Source: JAWRCU01 sp033542235
GTDB lineage: Bacteria > Pseudomonadota > Alphaproteobacteria > Rhizobiales > Rhizobiaceae
DNA length: 64,000 nucleotides
Assembly: GCF_033542235.1 (NCBI RefSeq)
Contig: NZ_JAWRCU010000002.1
Coordinates: 372,001-436,000, forward strand
Direction of reading: 5' to 3'
In this document: positions 16,383 to 25,247 of the stretch, in pieces
How the letters are laid out: every line of letters begins with the position of its first letter
Position numbering within the stretch: position 1 is the first letter of the stretch
Notes under the pieces: model-generated
The model's input: the letters and a program-made list of their open reading frames with translations, nothing else
The model's database searches: none
Told to the model about the DNA's origin: nothing
Made by a program: the position numbers and the translations under genes

Positions 16383-17066
16383 ATGGCGCGATCTGCCCGA
16401 AACGGGAGAATTGTGGCCGAGCATGAGCATCGGCCCGTTACGATCGGTCCGCTACAACTGCCGGCCTTTCTCGATTTACCGGATCATGCGCGCGGCATGG
16501 TCATTTTCGCTCATGGGAGCGGTAGTGGCCGCCTGAGCCCGCGCAATAGCTACGTTGCCCTCGCTCTGCGCAATTGCGGGCTTGCGACACTGCTGCTCGA
16601 TCTGCTTACGCCGGCTGAAGAACTGGACCGGGCAAATGTCTTCGACATCCCCTTGCTCGCCTCGCGGCTGCGCATGGCCAGGGATTGGACCGCGCAAGAC
16701 CCAAATCTATCGCGGCTGCCGGTCGGCTATTTCGGCGCCAGTACCGGCGCTGGTGCGGCGCTGGTCGCATCCGCTGGCGATGACCGGATTTCAGCAATCG
16801 TCTCTCGCGGCGGACGGCCCGACCTTGCCGGCGAGGCCCTGCAGCGTGTCCACGCGCCGACCCTGCTTCTTGTCGGCGGCCTGGACGGGGCCGTTATCGA
16901 CCTCAACCGCACCGCGCAGAGGCGCATCAGCGGGACTTGCGAACTCGTCATCATTGAAAGTGCTAGCCACCTCTTCGAGGAGTCCGGCACGCTGGATGAG
17001 GTCGTGGACCATGCCAGCCGCTGGTTCCTCGATCATTTTGCGACGCGTCAGGGGGCTGCTCCATGA
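16383..17066 (+). CDS. Alpha/beta hydrolase (dienelactone hydrolase-like)
   Basis: 227 residues. Features of the fold: VIFAHGSGSGRLSPRN (oxyanion loop), nucleophile elbow PVGYFGASTGAGAAL (Ser in GASTG), acid after LLLVGGLDGAVIDLN, and catalytic His in ESASHLFEESG. The family contains dienelactone hydrolases and small esterases; the substrate is unknown. It overlaps the next gene by ATGA, so it is translationally coupled to a phosphoribosyltransferase. That pairing, sometimes as a fusion, is common in rhizobia and actinobacteria. Confidence 0.85.
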   Translation: MARSARNGRIVAEHEHRPVTIGPLQLPAFLDLPDHARGMVIFAHGSGSGRLSPRNSYVALALRNCGLATLLLDLLTPAEELDRANVFDIPLLASRLRMARDWTAQDPNLSRLPVGYFGASTGAGAALVASAGDDRISAIVSRGGRPDLAGEALQRVHAPTLLLVGGLDGAVIDLNRTAQRRISGTCELVIIESASHLFEESGTLDEVVDHASRWFLDHFATRQGAAP

Positions 17067-17725
17067 GGATATTCTTTAAGGATCGCAGCGATGCCGGTCG
17101 CCAATTGGCGGAGGCATTGCGACGCTTTGCCGGAACCGAGCCGGTGGTGCTTGCCCTGCCACGCGGCGGCGTGCCGGTGGCCTTCGAGGTGGCAAAGATG
17201 CTCGCCGCGCCGCTCGATGTTGTGCTGGTGCGGAAGATAGGCGCGCCAGGCCATGAAGAGCTCGCGCTCGGCGCGGTTGTGGACGGCGCCAACCCGGAAA
17301 CCGTGATCAATGACGAGGTCGTCCGCCTCGCAGTTCCTCCGCCCGGCTACATCGAGGCGGAAACCAAGCGTCAGCTCGATGAGATCGAGCGTCGGCGACA
17401 GCTCTATCGTGGCAATGAGCCTCCACCCGACCTGAAAGGGCATACGGCCATCGTCATCGACGATGGCATCGCGACGGGGGCTACCGTCAAGGCGGCACTG
17501 AGCGGAATTGCGCGAAGCAAGCCGCAATATCTCGTGCTGGCCGTGCCGGTGGCGCCTCGGGAGACACTCGGTGAGCTTGCGGGTTACTGCAACGAGATCG
17601 TGTGTCTCCACTCGCCCGATCCCTTTTATGCGGTCGGCGTCCACTATGTGGACTTCAGCCAGACATCGGACGAGGATGTCATAGGGCTTCTTGCCGAGTC
17701 GCGCGCCGGCGCAAGTCCGGGATGA
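17063..17725 (+). CDS. Phosphoribosyltransferase-domain protein
   Basis: 220 residues with a type I PRTase fold. The PRPP loop is AIVIDDGIATGATVKAAL; an N-terminal VVLALPRGGVPVAFEVAK and VRKIGAPGHEELALGA hood region match the COG1926 type. Such proteins are predicted to bind PRPP, with unknown acceptor. It is coupled by ATGA overlap to the alpha/beta hydrolase, and a DUF488 gene follows after 24 bp, making a three-gene unit. Confidence 0.87.
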   Translation: MRIFFKDRSDAGRQLAEALRRFAGTEPVVLALPRGGVPVAFEVAKMLAAPLDVVLVRKIGAPGHEELALGAVVDGANPETVINDEVVRLAVPPPGYIEAETKRQLDEIERRRQLYRGNEPPPDLKGHTAIVIDDGIATGATVKAALSGIARSKPQYLVLAVPVAPRETLGELAGYCNEIVCLHSPDPFYAVGVHYVDFSQTSDEDVIGLLAESRAGASPG

Positions 17726-17749
17726 TTTCGACTTTAAGGAGAGGCGCCC

Positions 17750-18097
17750 GTGCGGATCCGTTTGAAGCGCATTTACGAGCCGAAGCAGGATGACGACGGT
17801 TTCCGCATCCTGGTCGACAGGCTTTGGCCACGCGGCCTCGACAAGCAGGAGGCCGGCGTTGACCTCTGGCTCAAGGACGTGGCTCCGAGCGCCGAGCTGC
17901 GCCGCTGGTTCGGCCACGATCCGAACAAATGGTCCGAGTTCCAGCGCCGCTACAGCGAGGAGCTCCAGCGGAACGAGCCGGCAGTCACCGCTTTGCGGCA
18001 GCGCGTCAATGCCGAGGACAAGGTAACGTTGCTCTATGCCGCCAAGGATACCGACCACAACAATGCGATCGTGCTGCGAGATGTTTTGCAAGGATAG
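17750..18097 (+). CDS. DUF488 family protein
   Basis: 115 residues from a GTG with AAGGAGAGG upstream. It begins with a basic strand RIRLKRIYEP followed by RILVDRLWPRGLDKQEA, the hallmark of DUF488 (YeaO-like). It has a conserved W-K-D segment and KVTLLYAAKDTDHNNAIVL near the end. The biochemical role is unknown; the family is small, soluble and widespread. It is the third gene of the hydrolase/PRTase unit. Confidence 0.88.
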   Translation: MRIRLKRIYEPKQDDDGFRILVDRLWPRGLDKQEAGVDLWLKDVAPSAELRRWFGHDPNKWSEFQRRYSEELQRNEPAVTALRQRVNAEDKVTLLYAAKDTDHNNAIVLRDVLQG

Positions 18098-18152
18098 TTG
18101 ACTCAGTCCACTAAATTTCGGAAATTGCCGGACCTCACCCGAGGTATCCGCA

Positions 18153-19142
18153 ATGAGTGATCGAACTGAACTGATTGGCGAAATCCGCCGCTTCAACCGC
18201 TTTTACACCCGCACGACCGGCCTTCTCGAAGAGACGCTGACGGCCAGCCCCTACACGCTGACCGAGGCACGCGTGCTTTTCGAACTTGGGCACCGAACGA
18301 GCAGGGCTGCCCCGCAATTTGCCGGCGAACAGGAGTTCGCGGCCTCCGCCACTGTCCTCAGCGCAGGCCCGGCGGCTTCGGAGATTGCGGAGGAGTTGCG
18401 GCTCGATCCGGCCTATCTCACGCGCATCCTGAGGAAATTCGAAGCGGCCGGCCTGATCGACGTTCGCGCCGATCCAGCAGATGGGCGGCGTCGGATAATT
18501 GCTCTGACCGCATCAGGCGAGGCGGAGCTCGGCGAGCTCCAGGCTGCGGCCAACAAGGACGTTGCGCGGCTTATCCAAAGCCTTCCCGACGAAAAGCTCC
18601 ATGAGCTCAGCCATGCATTGCAGAAGACGGCGGAGCTGCTGGGCGGTCCGGCCAGGGAAAAGCCCCAGCTTATACTGCGGCCGCATCGAGCCGGTGACGT
18701 AGGCTGGGTGGTATATCGCCAGGCCGTTCTTTATGCGGAGGAGTATGGCTGGGACCTCACCTACGAGGCGCTGGTTGCCGAGATCGGCGCCAGCTTCATT
18801 CGCAATTTCGTGCCCGGCAAGGAATTCTGCTGGATTGCGGAATTGGACGGCGTCCGGGCCGGCGCAGTCTTCCTGGTGCGCAAGAGCGAGGAGGAGGCGC
18901 AGCTTCGCCTGCTGCATGTCGAGCGGGAAGCCCGTGGCCTCGGTATCGGCTCCAAGCTCGTCGCACAATGTATGGAGACGGCGCGCCGGGTCGGCTACCG
19001 CAAGATGGTGCTGTGGACCAATGACGTGCTTGCCGACGCGCGGCGAATTTATGAGCGCGCCGGTTTCAAGCTCGTCAGCGAAGAGCGGCACCACAGTTTC
19101 GGCAAGGATCTGAACGGGCAGTTCTGGGAGCTGGCGCTGTAG
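18153..19142 (+). CDS. Fused MarR-type HTH and GNAT acetyltransferase protein
   Basis: 329 residues. Residues 1 to about 155 form a winged-helix MarR domain with AEELRLDPAYLTRILRKFEA and wing DPADGRRRIIALT. Residues about 170-329 form a GNAT domain with EREARGLGIGSKLVAQCM (acetyl-CoA loop) and NDVLADARRIYERAGFKLV. This MarR-GNAT architecture is recurrent in proteobacteria and suggests a regulator that also acetylates a small molecule or protein. Acceptor and operator are unknown. It is not coupled to its neighbours. Confidence 0.88.
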   Translation: MSDRTELIGEIRRFNRFYTRTTGLLEETLTASPYTLTEARVLFELGHRTSRAAPQFAGEQEFAASATVLSAGPAASEIAEELRLDPAYLTRILRKFEAAGLIDVRADPADGRRRIIALTASGEAELGELQAAANKDVARLIQSLPDEKLHELSHALQKTAELLGGPAREKPQLILRPHRAGDVGWVVYRQAVLYAEEYGWDLTYEALVAEIGASFIRNFVPGKEFCWIAELDGVRAGAVFLVRKSEEEAQLRLLHVEREARGLGIGSKLVAQCMETARRVGYRKMVLWTNDVLADARRIYERAGFKLVSEERHHSFGKDLNGQFWELAL

Positions 19143-19149
19143 GACGGGG

Positions 19150-19434
19150 TCAGCGCCTAATGCTGAATCCTCGCGGCAGGTCCCCCGGGTCGGCCTCGAC
19201 CGTGGTCACATCCGCGACGAATGCGGTCCGGGGACCGCGGTTGAGAAGGCCGATCATTGCCGCGACCTTGCCTCTCGATCCGCCGATCAGCGCCGCAACC
19301 GAGCCGTCGTCTTCGTTGCGCACCCAGCCGTCGAGGCCAAGCTTTTCGGCCTCGGCCAGAGTCCAGGCGCGGAAGTTCACGCCCTGCACTCGGCCGGTGA
19401 TCGTCACCTTCAGCGCATAAAGATCGTCTGTCAT
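19150..19434 (-). CDS. acyP: Acylphosphatase
   Basis: 94 residues, the usual size. The phosphate-binding loop with catalytic Arg is GRVQGVNFRAW and the catalytic Asn lies in GWVRNEDDGSVAALI. It hydrolyses acyl phosphates such as carbamoyl or acetyl phosphate in the cytosol. It lies 56 bp downstream of the aminotransferase gene on the same strand and may be co-transcribed. It ends 8 bp from the convergent MarR-GNAT gene. Confidence 0.93.
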   Translation of the reverse strand: MTDDLYALKVTITGRVQGVNFRAWTLAEAEKLGLDGWVRNEDDGSVAALIGGSRGKVAAMIGLLNRGPRTAFVADVTTVEADPGDLPRGFSIRR

Positions 19435-19490
19435 CGCCTGAGTAAAGGATCGAGCGTCCTGGCAGGTTCCGTCTTCCGGGATTTTCCTGT

Positions 19491-20603
19491 TCAGTTGCCG
19501 CGTGCGACGGCAAGTGCTCCCGGCAGCTCTTCCGCGAAAATATCGAGCTCGTGATCGAGCCCGACGCTCACTCGGATGCAGCGGTCGAGCACGGGCGCCA
19601 TCGGTTTGCGGATGAAGACATCGCGGGCAATCAGCGCCTGCAGTACCTTGAGCGCGAAGGCGCCGTCGGCGCGGCAGTCGATGGTCACGAAATTGGTGGC
19701 GGAGGGTATCGGCACGAGCCCGTTGGCGCGGGCGGTCGCAGAGATCTTGTCGCGGCCCGCCGCGACTTTCTTCTGCACCTCGCCGAGATAGGCCTGGTCG
19801 GCGAGCGCGGCGACGCCCGCGATCTGCGCCATCCGGCTCGTGCCGTAGTGATTGCGGATCTTCTCGAAGTCGCTGATCACCTGCCGCTCGCCGACTGCGT
19901 AGCCGCAGCGTATCCCGGCCAGTCCATATGCCTTCGAGAATGTTCGCATTCTCAAGATGTTCGGACGCTCCGGATCGAGGGGCGGCAGCGCGGAAGCAGG
20001 GCCTGTCTCGCCATAGGCCTCGTCGAGGATGAGCATGGTCGTTTCAGGCAGCGCCGCGGCAAAACGGACGACTTCGTCCGACTCCCACCATGTGCCCATA
20101 GGGTTGTCGGGATTGGAGAGATAGACCAGCTTCGCATTCTCGCGCCTGACTGCAGCGAGCAGCCCGTCCAGGCTCTCACGATCGTTTTCGTAAGGCACTG
20201 TGACCAGCCTTCCGCCGAAGCCGACCACATGGAAATTGAAGGTCGGGTAGGCGCCGAGCGAGGTCACGACGGCATCACCCGGCTCGACATACATCCTGAC
20301 CGCCAAATTGAGCAGGCCATCGATCCCTTCGCCGACGATGACATTCTCGAAGGGAACGCGATGATGCTCGGCGACCGCAGCCTTGAGGTCGTGATTGTCC
20401 GGATCGCAATATTTCCATTGTTCCGGAGCAGCCGCATTCATAGCTGCGATGACGCGCGGTGAGGGACCGAACGAGCTTTCGTTGGCGCCGATGCGAGCAC
20501 GGAAAACCCGTCCTCGCGTGCGCTCCTGAGCCTCCGGTCCGACGAAAGGCACTGTCGCCGGCAGCGATTGGACAAGACGCGTTGTGAGCGGATGCGGCGA
20601 CAT
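19491..20603 (-). CDS. PLP-dependent aminotransferase, class I/II, HisC-like
   Basis: 370 residues. It has IGANESSFGPSPRVIAAM at the N-terminus as in histidinol-phosphate aminotransferases, YLSNPDNPMGTWW (PLP-binding Asn), LDEAYGE (Asp), and RTFSKAYGLAGIRCGYAV with the Schiff-base Lys. The C-terminus carries RVSVG with the carboxylate-binding Arg. It may act on histidinol phosphate or an aromatic amino acid; the lack of his-operon neighbours makes a broad or aromatic specificity equally likely. Confidence 0.88.
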   Translation of the reverse strand: MSPHPLTTRLVQSLPATVPFVGPEAQERTRGRVFRARIGANESSFGPSPRVIAAMNAAAPEQWKYCDPDNHDLKAAVAEHHRVPFENVIVGEGIDGLLNLAVRMYVEPGDAVVTSLGAYPTFNFHVVGFGGRLVTVPYENDRESLDGLLAAVRRENAKLVYLSNPDNPMGTWWESDEVVRFAAALPETTMLILDEAYGETGPASALPPLDPERPNILRMRTFSKAYGLAGIRCGYAVGERQVISDFEKIRNHYGTSRMAQIAGVAALADQAYLGEVQKKVAAGRDKISATARANGLVPIPSATNFVTIDCRADGAFALKVLQALIARDVFIRKPMAPVLDRCIRVSVGLDHELDIFAEELPGALAVARGN

Positions 20604-21131
20604 GCGGATGGCTCCGTTTCTTTAGCGCCAATTGCGATAGCGGCGTTTGGTCAACGGTGCAACGAATGCGATTCCAATTCCAGAGCGAGTCGAGAGTGGA
20701 CTGCGATCGGCTTATCCTCAGCGTCGCAGGGGAGGGCCCTGAGTCGCGGCTGGCCGTGCCGTAGATCCTCACCGTTTACGGGGAAGGGGACCGCATATGG
20801 AAGGCACGGCGCTGATGCCCCCTCCCCTTTGTGGGGAGGGATTCAGGGTGGGGGTGCGACGCGCTCCAAACCAAGCCGAAGGTGCCGTCTGCTTCAGCTA
20901 ACCTTGCAAGGCAATCGCGAGGCACCCCCACCCTGAATCCCTCCCCACAAACAGGGCCCACAAGGGGGAGGGGGCACTGGTGCCGCGCCCTATGCAATTT
21001 GCCTGTCTTCTGAGGGGGAGAGGTGCCGAGCGGAGCGGGGTCTGCTGTGCCATATGCGGTTGCCTCTGGAGGGGGACCGCCCAAGGCCGTGGAGCGGGCA
21101 TCCGCGCCCCAATCGAGCGGGAGAAAGCCTG
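20604..21131. repeat. Gene-free stretch with a palindromic intergenic repeat (20815-20973)
   Basis: No credible gene lies in these 528 bp. Bases 20830-20856 and 20923-20949 are perfect 27-bp inverted repeats (TGTGGGGAGGGATTCAGGGT... and its complement), and outer arms CCCCTCCCC / GGGGGAGGGG extend the pairing to about 20815-20973. The rest (20974-21131) is GC-rich and holds a degenerate fragment resembling 20781-20815 (GGGACCGC / CATATG). This is the second of three unrelated long palindromic elements in the window. Confidence 0.75.
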
Positions 21132-22334
21132 CTAAAGCCCACGCGCTACCTGACCGAGGAATTCGATTTCCGCGGCCGTCATGGCGTCGTCGCTCGGGGC
21201 AGGGCGCGACGACATCTTGACGAGCACGACGCGGCTCACCGGGTCGATCCAGATCCATTGGCCGTGGAGGCCGATCGCGCAAAAGGAACCTCGTTCGTCG
21301 CCGGCATTGTACCAGCATGAGCGATAGCGACCATTTGGAAACATGTGAGCGTCGTTGCCCTTCCTCCAGGCTTCGCGGTCGCCATTGTTGCGCATATCCG
21401 CGACCCAGGAGTCGGGAATGAGCTGGCGGCCGTCCGCAGTCCGGCCGCCATCGAGCACAAGCTGGCCGAATCGAGCGAGGTCGCGCGCGGTGACGCAGAT
21501 GCCCCCTGCTGCGCGGGCCGTGCCGATGCGGTCAACCGTGACATGCGCCTGGCCCTTGGCGCCCATCGGTGCCCACAGCCTGTCGGCGAGATAGGAATGA
21601 TACCTTTGGCCGACCGCTGCCTCGATGACCAGTCCGAGCATGTCCGTGACCGGCGAGGCGTAGTAGTAAATGGCGCCATGAGGGTGGGCCTGCGGCTTCA
21701 GCGAGGCCAGTACCTCCGGCAGCGTTTCCGGCCGCGTCCCTTCGCGCTCGGGGTTCCATAGCATCGCCCGCCGGTAACGATCGAAGTCGCCTTCGGTGTC
21801 GAGATAGTTCTCCACGAAATCGAGGCTGACCGTCATGTCCAGCAGGTCGCGGACCTTTGCGTCATGATAGGCGCTGCCGCGCTTCGAGGGGACATAGTCC
21901 GAGACCTTGCCGTCGGAGTCGAGCGCGCCGTCGCCGACGGCGATGCCGGCGAGCATGCCGGTGATCGACTTTGACACGGAAAAGATCAGGTGCGGCCGCT
22001 CCGCGGCTGCATGCGGAGCGAGCCACTCGTCGAGGACCACTCCGTCACGCATCATGACGAAGCGGTCGGCATGGGAGATCTTGAGATGCTCCAGTGCCGT
22101 CATCTCTGTTCCGTCCGCCTGGTGGACCGTCAGGCTGGCGATCAATCCCGCCTCCGCGACCGGCCCTTCGATTTCAATGGGAGCCGTTATCTCGGCGACA
22201 GGCACGAGTTCGGGCACATTCTCGAACGCCCATTGGCTGAACGGATGCTGTCGCCAATTTGCGAGCGTGATCTCGCCACGCGAAAACCCTTCTGCAGCTG
22301 CCATGAGACGCTCCCGGATGTGAAGTTCCGGCAA
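21132..22334 (-). CDS. Serine hydrolase of the beta-lactamase/NylB fold
   Basis: 400 residues. The active-site SxxK is FSVSKSITGMLAGIA, the YxS/YxN element is AIYYYASPVTDMLGLVIEA, and the third element lies near the end around FCAIGLHGQWIWIDP. The arrangement resembles 6-aminohexanoate-dimer hydrolase (NylB) and class C esterases rather than true beta-lactamases. There is no signal peptide, so it is cytosolic. Substrate unknown; an amide or ester hydrolase is the safest call. Confidence 0.85.
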   Translation of the reverse strand: MPELHIRERLMAAAEGFSRGEITLANWRQHPFSQWAFENVPELVPVAEITAPIEIEGPVAEAGLIASLTVHQADGTEMTALEHLKISHADRFVMMRDGVVLDEWLAPHAAAERPHLIFSVSKSITGMLAGIAVGDGALDSDGKVSDYVPSKRGSAYHDAKVRDLLDMTVSLDFVENYLDTEGDFDRYRRAMLWNPEREGTRPETLPEVLASLKPQAHPHGAIYYYASPVTDMLGLVIEAAVGQRYHSYLADRLWAPMGAKGQAHVTVDRIGTARAAGGICVTARDLARFGQLVLDGGRTADGRQLIPDSWVADMRNNGDREAWRKGNDAHMFPNGRYRSCWYNAGDERGSFCAIGLHGQWIWIDPVSRVVLVKMSSRPAPSDDAMTAAEIEFLGQVARGL

Positions 22335-22424
22335 TCATCGCAGTAGCCGCTATGATTCGCCAGCGATGGCCGATCCAGCAAGAGCAGAGGGGAGCCAGTC
22401 TCGTTGCTGCAGCCTCAGTGACTG

Positions 22425-23348
22425 CTAAGTGCCAGTGCGCTCGAGAACTCCCACGCAAGGATCGAGATCGTTGGTCGCAAGATGCGCATAGCGCATCGTC
22501 ATCTGCAGCGTCTGATGACCGAGCCACATCTGCACGCGGCGGATGTCGACGCCGCCCTGGACGAGACGCGATGCGCAGGTGTGCCTCAGTATGTGCGGAA
22601 CCACCTGGTCGTCCTTGCCCAGGCCAACCTCGGCCTTGGCCTCATTCCAGACGGCGCGGAACTCCACCTGGGAAAGCATCTTGAACGGACCCTTGCCGCC
22701 CACGGAACGGCAGACGGTTTCCTTGGCTCGCTTCGTCAACGGTATCGTGCGGCTTCTGCCGGATTTGGTGAGCCAGAAACTCACCCGATCGGCGGAGACG
22801 TCGTTCCAGATCAGGCCGAGCGCCTCGCCAAGCCGGCATCCCGTATCGACGAGAAAGACGGCCAGCCTTTTGCAATCAGGCGAACGCTTTTCGAGAGCGG
22901 CGAACAGAACCTGCTCCTCGTATGGCTCGAGGAATCTGATGCGTCCGGCACGCTCCTTCTGCCTGCGGAACTCTGGGAGGCTGTGGATATCGCCCATCTT
23001 ATGCGCTTTTCGTAGTAACTTGCTGAGCGCCGCCATCTTGCGATTCATGGTGGCGTTGCTGTTACCGCGTTCGCGCAACGTTCCGAGGACGAAGTCCAAC
23101 GTCTCCTGCGAAAAGACGCTGAATTTTCTACCGAGCAATATTTCGTCGATCTCGCCGACGAATGAGGTCACATTATATTTATGCCGGCCGGGTTCCCAGA
23201 GAAGATCGCTGTACTTCGTAAAAAGCTCCCGGACAGAATGTTCTGTGACTGCCCGGATGAATTTCAGGTCGTAGCTGACCTTATAGCCTTGATCCGGGCG
23301 ACCGACCGCCTCGGCGGCATAGCCGCTGATTTCTTGTACGCCCCTCAT
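22425..23348 (-). CDS. Tyrosine site-specific recombinase/integrase
   Basis: 307 residues with a core-binding N-terminal half (SNATMNRKMAALSKLLRKAH) and a complete catalytic domain: Arg172 in DTGCRLGEALGLIW, HILRH (His252, Arg255), GH in WLGHQTLQM (His278) and nucleophile Tyr287 in MRYAHLA. It therefore looks active. No excisionase, relaxase, phage or cargo genes flank it, so it is a lone integrase, possibly a remnant of an element. tRNA-Ser(GCT) lies about 1.9 kb away, but no duplicated 3' tRNA end was found in the window. Confidence 0.9.
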   Translation of the reverse strand: MRGVQEISGYAAEAVGRPDQGYKVSYDLKFIRAVTEHSVRELFTKYSDLLWEPGRHKYNVTSFVGEIDEILLGRKFSVFSQETLDFVLGTLRERGNSNATMNRKMAALSKLLRKAHKMGDIHSLPEFRRQKERAGRIRFLEPYEEQVLFAALEKRSPDCKRLAVFLVDTGCRLGEALGLIWNDVSADRVSFWLTKSGRSRTIPLTKRAKETVCRSVGGKGPFKMLSQVEFRAVWNEAKAEVGLGKDDQVVPHILRHTCASRLVQGGVDIRRVQMWLGHQTLQMTMRYAHLATNDLDPCVGVLERTGT

Positions 23349-23571
23349 TGTGGCAGCCCCCGACCACTAAAGGGCGGCATATCTGCCGATAGTTTTCCGA
23401 ATTGCAAGAAAAACCTCGGCCGGGAAATGCTTCCCCAGCGTGAGATCGGTCTAGTACAACGGTTCTTGAACAAGGGATTTCTTCTTTGGTTCGTTAGCCG
23501 ACTTCCTACCTCTGCCCTATTCAACCCCAAAACGAGTGCTCTGCGGCACCATCGAGTTATTTAATGGAACC

Positions 23572-23598
23572 GGCCCAGAGCTCGATGAGCCCCGGGCC
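23572..23598 (-). terminator. Possible terminator hairpin downstream of the minus-strand porin
   Basis: Read on the minus strand, GGCCC-GGG-GCTC and GAGC-TCT-GGGCC form an interrupted stem about 30 bp after the porin stop codon, followed by GGTTCCATTAAAT. The T-rich tail is weak, so this could be a protective 3' hairpin instead of an efficient terminator. Confidence 0.45.
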
Positions 23599-23628
23599 AG
23601 TCATTTCTAGATCAGCTCACGCCTTCGA

Positions 23629-24780
23629 TCAGAAGGTGAACTGGGTGCGGAGGTAAGCACCCCAGTTGTCTTCGCTCTCGGCGACACCGATATGGTCGTC
23701 GTCGATGTGCTTGAAGCCGACGCCCGGCGTCACGACGAAGCCCGGAACAACCGTGTAGTTCAGGTCGACGTCGATCGAGTAGTCGCTGAACTCGTTGTAA
23801 CCGAACTCGGCGTTGAGGGTGGCGCGGTCGTTGAAGTGGATCGCACCGCCGGCCCAGATCGCCCAGTCGCCGCCCCAGGTGGCGTAGAAGTTGCCGCCAT
23901 TGTCCTTGTACGGAGCGCCGTTCGGGAAGTTGCCGTCACCGTCGTCATCCGTCCAGGCGCCCATCACGAAGAACGAGAACATGTCGTTCGGGGTGATGTC
24001 CACGCGGCCCTTGATGGCGAACTCTTCCTGCACGGAATCGTAAGCGCCGACAGCCGACACGCCGAAGAGGCCGCCCTTGTAGGCAGCGCCGACGAGGATA
24101 TGCGGCGTGTAGTCGTTGATGGCGCCCTGACCGATTGTTTCACCGCCGACGGTGAACTTGGAAAACTCCGAATCACCGTTGTTGCCTTCTTCAACAGCGG
24201 CGCCGAGCGAGAAGCCGTTGCCGAAGTCATAGGTGTACTGGATCGTGTGCGTCGTGAACGGACCGTAGGGGATCAGGCCGTCGTTGACGACACCCGAGGC
24301 ATAGCCCGTGAACGTGTCGAAGAAGGAATCCTCGACGCCGATCAGGAAGCCGCCGAGCTTCACCCATGCACGCTCGATGCTTTCCGAGTTGCCGACGGGA
24401 TGGATGTCGGCCGCGCCGTTGGCGGTCGACCAGTCAAAGTTGACCTGCACCTTGCCCTGCAACGTGCCGAGCTCGGTCTCGGTGCGGGCTTCCATACGGA
24501 GCGCGAAGCGGCCGCGCTTGTGGTAGGTGTCGGCGTCGTCGTCGGCGTCGACGTTGTCGCCGAACAGGTCACCCACGCCGATGTCGTAACGGACATAGCC
24601 GCCGACCTTCAGACAGACCTCGGTGCCGGGGACGTAGTAGAAGCCGGTGCCGTAGGTGTCGCAGACGCGGACATATTCGACCGGCTCCGGCTCCGGAGCG
24701 ACGACCGCGTCAGCGGCGCGCGCACCGGAAACCGCGACCAGCGCCGCAGCCGAGCCGAGAAGAAGGCTCTTGATGTTCAT
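23629..24780 (-). CDS. Outer-membrane porin, Omp2/RopA type (copy 1)
   Basis: 383 residues from MNIKSLLLGSAAALVAVSGARA, a clear signal peptide. The frame stays open upstream to 25389 but that part runs across a tRNA and is not protein-like; GGAGG stands 8 bases before this ATG. The mature protein opens with the Hyphomicrobiales porin signature EPEPVEYVRVCDTYGTGFYY and GTEVCLKVGGYVRYD, and ends in an aromatic strand LRTQFTF for BAM insertion. It is a predicted 16-strand trimeric porin. It is paralogous to, and inverted with respect to, the porin at 25809. Confidence 0.93.
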   Translation of the reverse strand: MNIKSLLLGSAAALVAVSGARAADAVVAPEPEPVEYVRVCDTYGTGFYYVPGTEVCLKVGGYVRYDIGVGDLFGDNVDADDDADTYHKRGRFALRMEARTETELGTLQGKVQVNFDWSTANGAADIHPVGNSESIERAWVKLGGFLIGVEDSFFDTFTGYASGVVNDGLIPYGPFTTHTIQYTYDFGNGFSLGAAVEEGNNGDSEFSKFTVGGETIGQGAINDYTPHILVGAAYKGGLFGVSAVGAYDSVQEEFAIKGRVDITPNDMFSFFVMGAWTDDDGDGNFPNGAPYKDNGGNFYATWGGDWAIWAGGAIHFNDRATLNAEFGYNEFSDYSIDVDLNYTVVPGFVVTPGVGFKHIDDDHIGVAESEDNWGAYLRTQFTF

Positions 24781-24781
24781 T

Positions 24782-24800
24782 TTCTGACCTCCAGTCAAAA
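24782..24800 (-). promoter_or_regulatory. Leader hairpin presenting the Shine-Dalgarno of porin copy 1
   Basis: On the minus strand TTTTGAC-TGGAG-GTCAGAA forms a 7-bp stem (one G-U pair) with most of the Shine-Dalgarno in the 5-base loop, ending one base before the ATG. The same hairpin, with TTCTGAC as the left arm and hence a Watson-Crick pair, precedes porin copy 2. The substitution preserves pairing, which supports a functional RNA structure. Confidence 0.45.
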
Positions 24801-25247
24801 GTTTAAATACGGGTCTGGGTATTTTTGCTGAAGGACAGCGTTCCCTGCCCCATCCCCTTTGATGAAAAAGATGCGGTTGGCCGCCCCTCTTTCGAATTCG
24901 ACCATTACTCATGGGCCTGCCCCGTTCAACTGATAAGGTGTGCGGCGGGCAGGCTTCCGAACGCGATCCCCAACCGTTGTTGCAGAAAAGCCACGATTTG
25001 CTTACCCCTGGAAAGAGATTGTTTACCAGCCCGGGCGCCGGAGCCCGGAAACCATGGGCCAGCGAGGCAAGGAAGTGCCTCGATTCGCTGTCTGTAGGGC
25101 GTCTAGGCTGGGAATGTCTTGCATGAGGCCGCCCCAATCGCGGGCGGCGCGGTCCAGCTTTTCCTCTTTGGCTAACGCTGCGAGCGCGATTCGCCCTCCA
25201 TTCTTGTTGATTGTGCCGGACGTTTTCTTTATCCAGCGGGGCGCGCC
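24801..25247. other. Gene-free stretch between porin copy 1 and tRNA-Ser
   Basis: 447 bp with no credible gene. It must carry the minus-strand porin promoter. Nearer the porin it is AT-richer than the window average (ATTTTTGCTGAAGG region). Short open frames exist but lack ribosome sites and codon bias. No attachment-site duplicate of the tRNA end was noticed. Confidence 0.6.
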
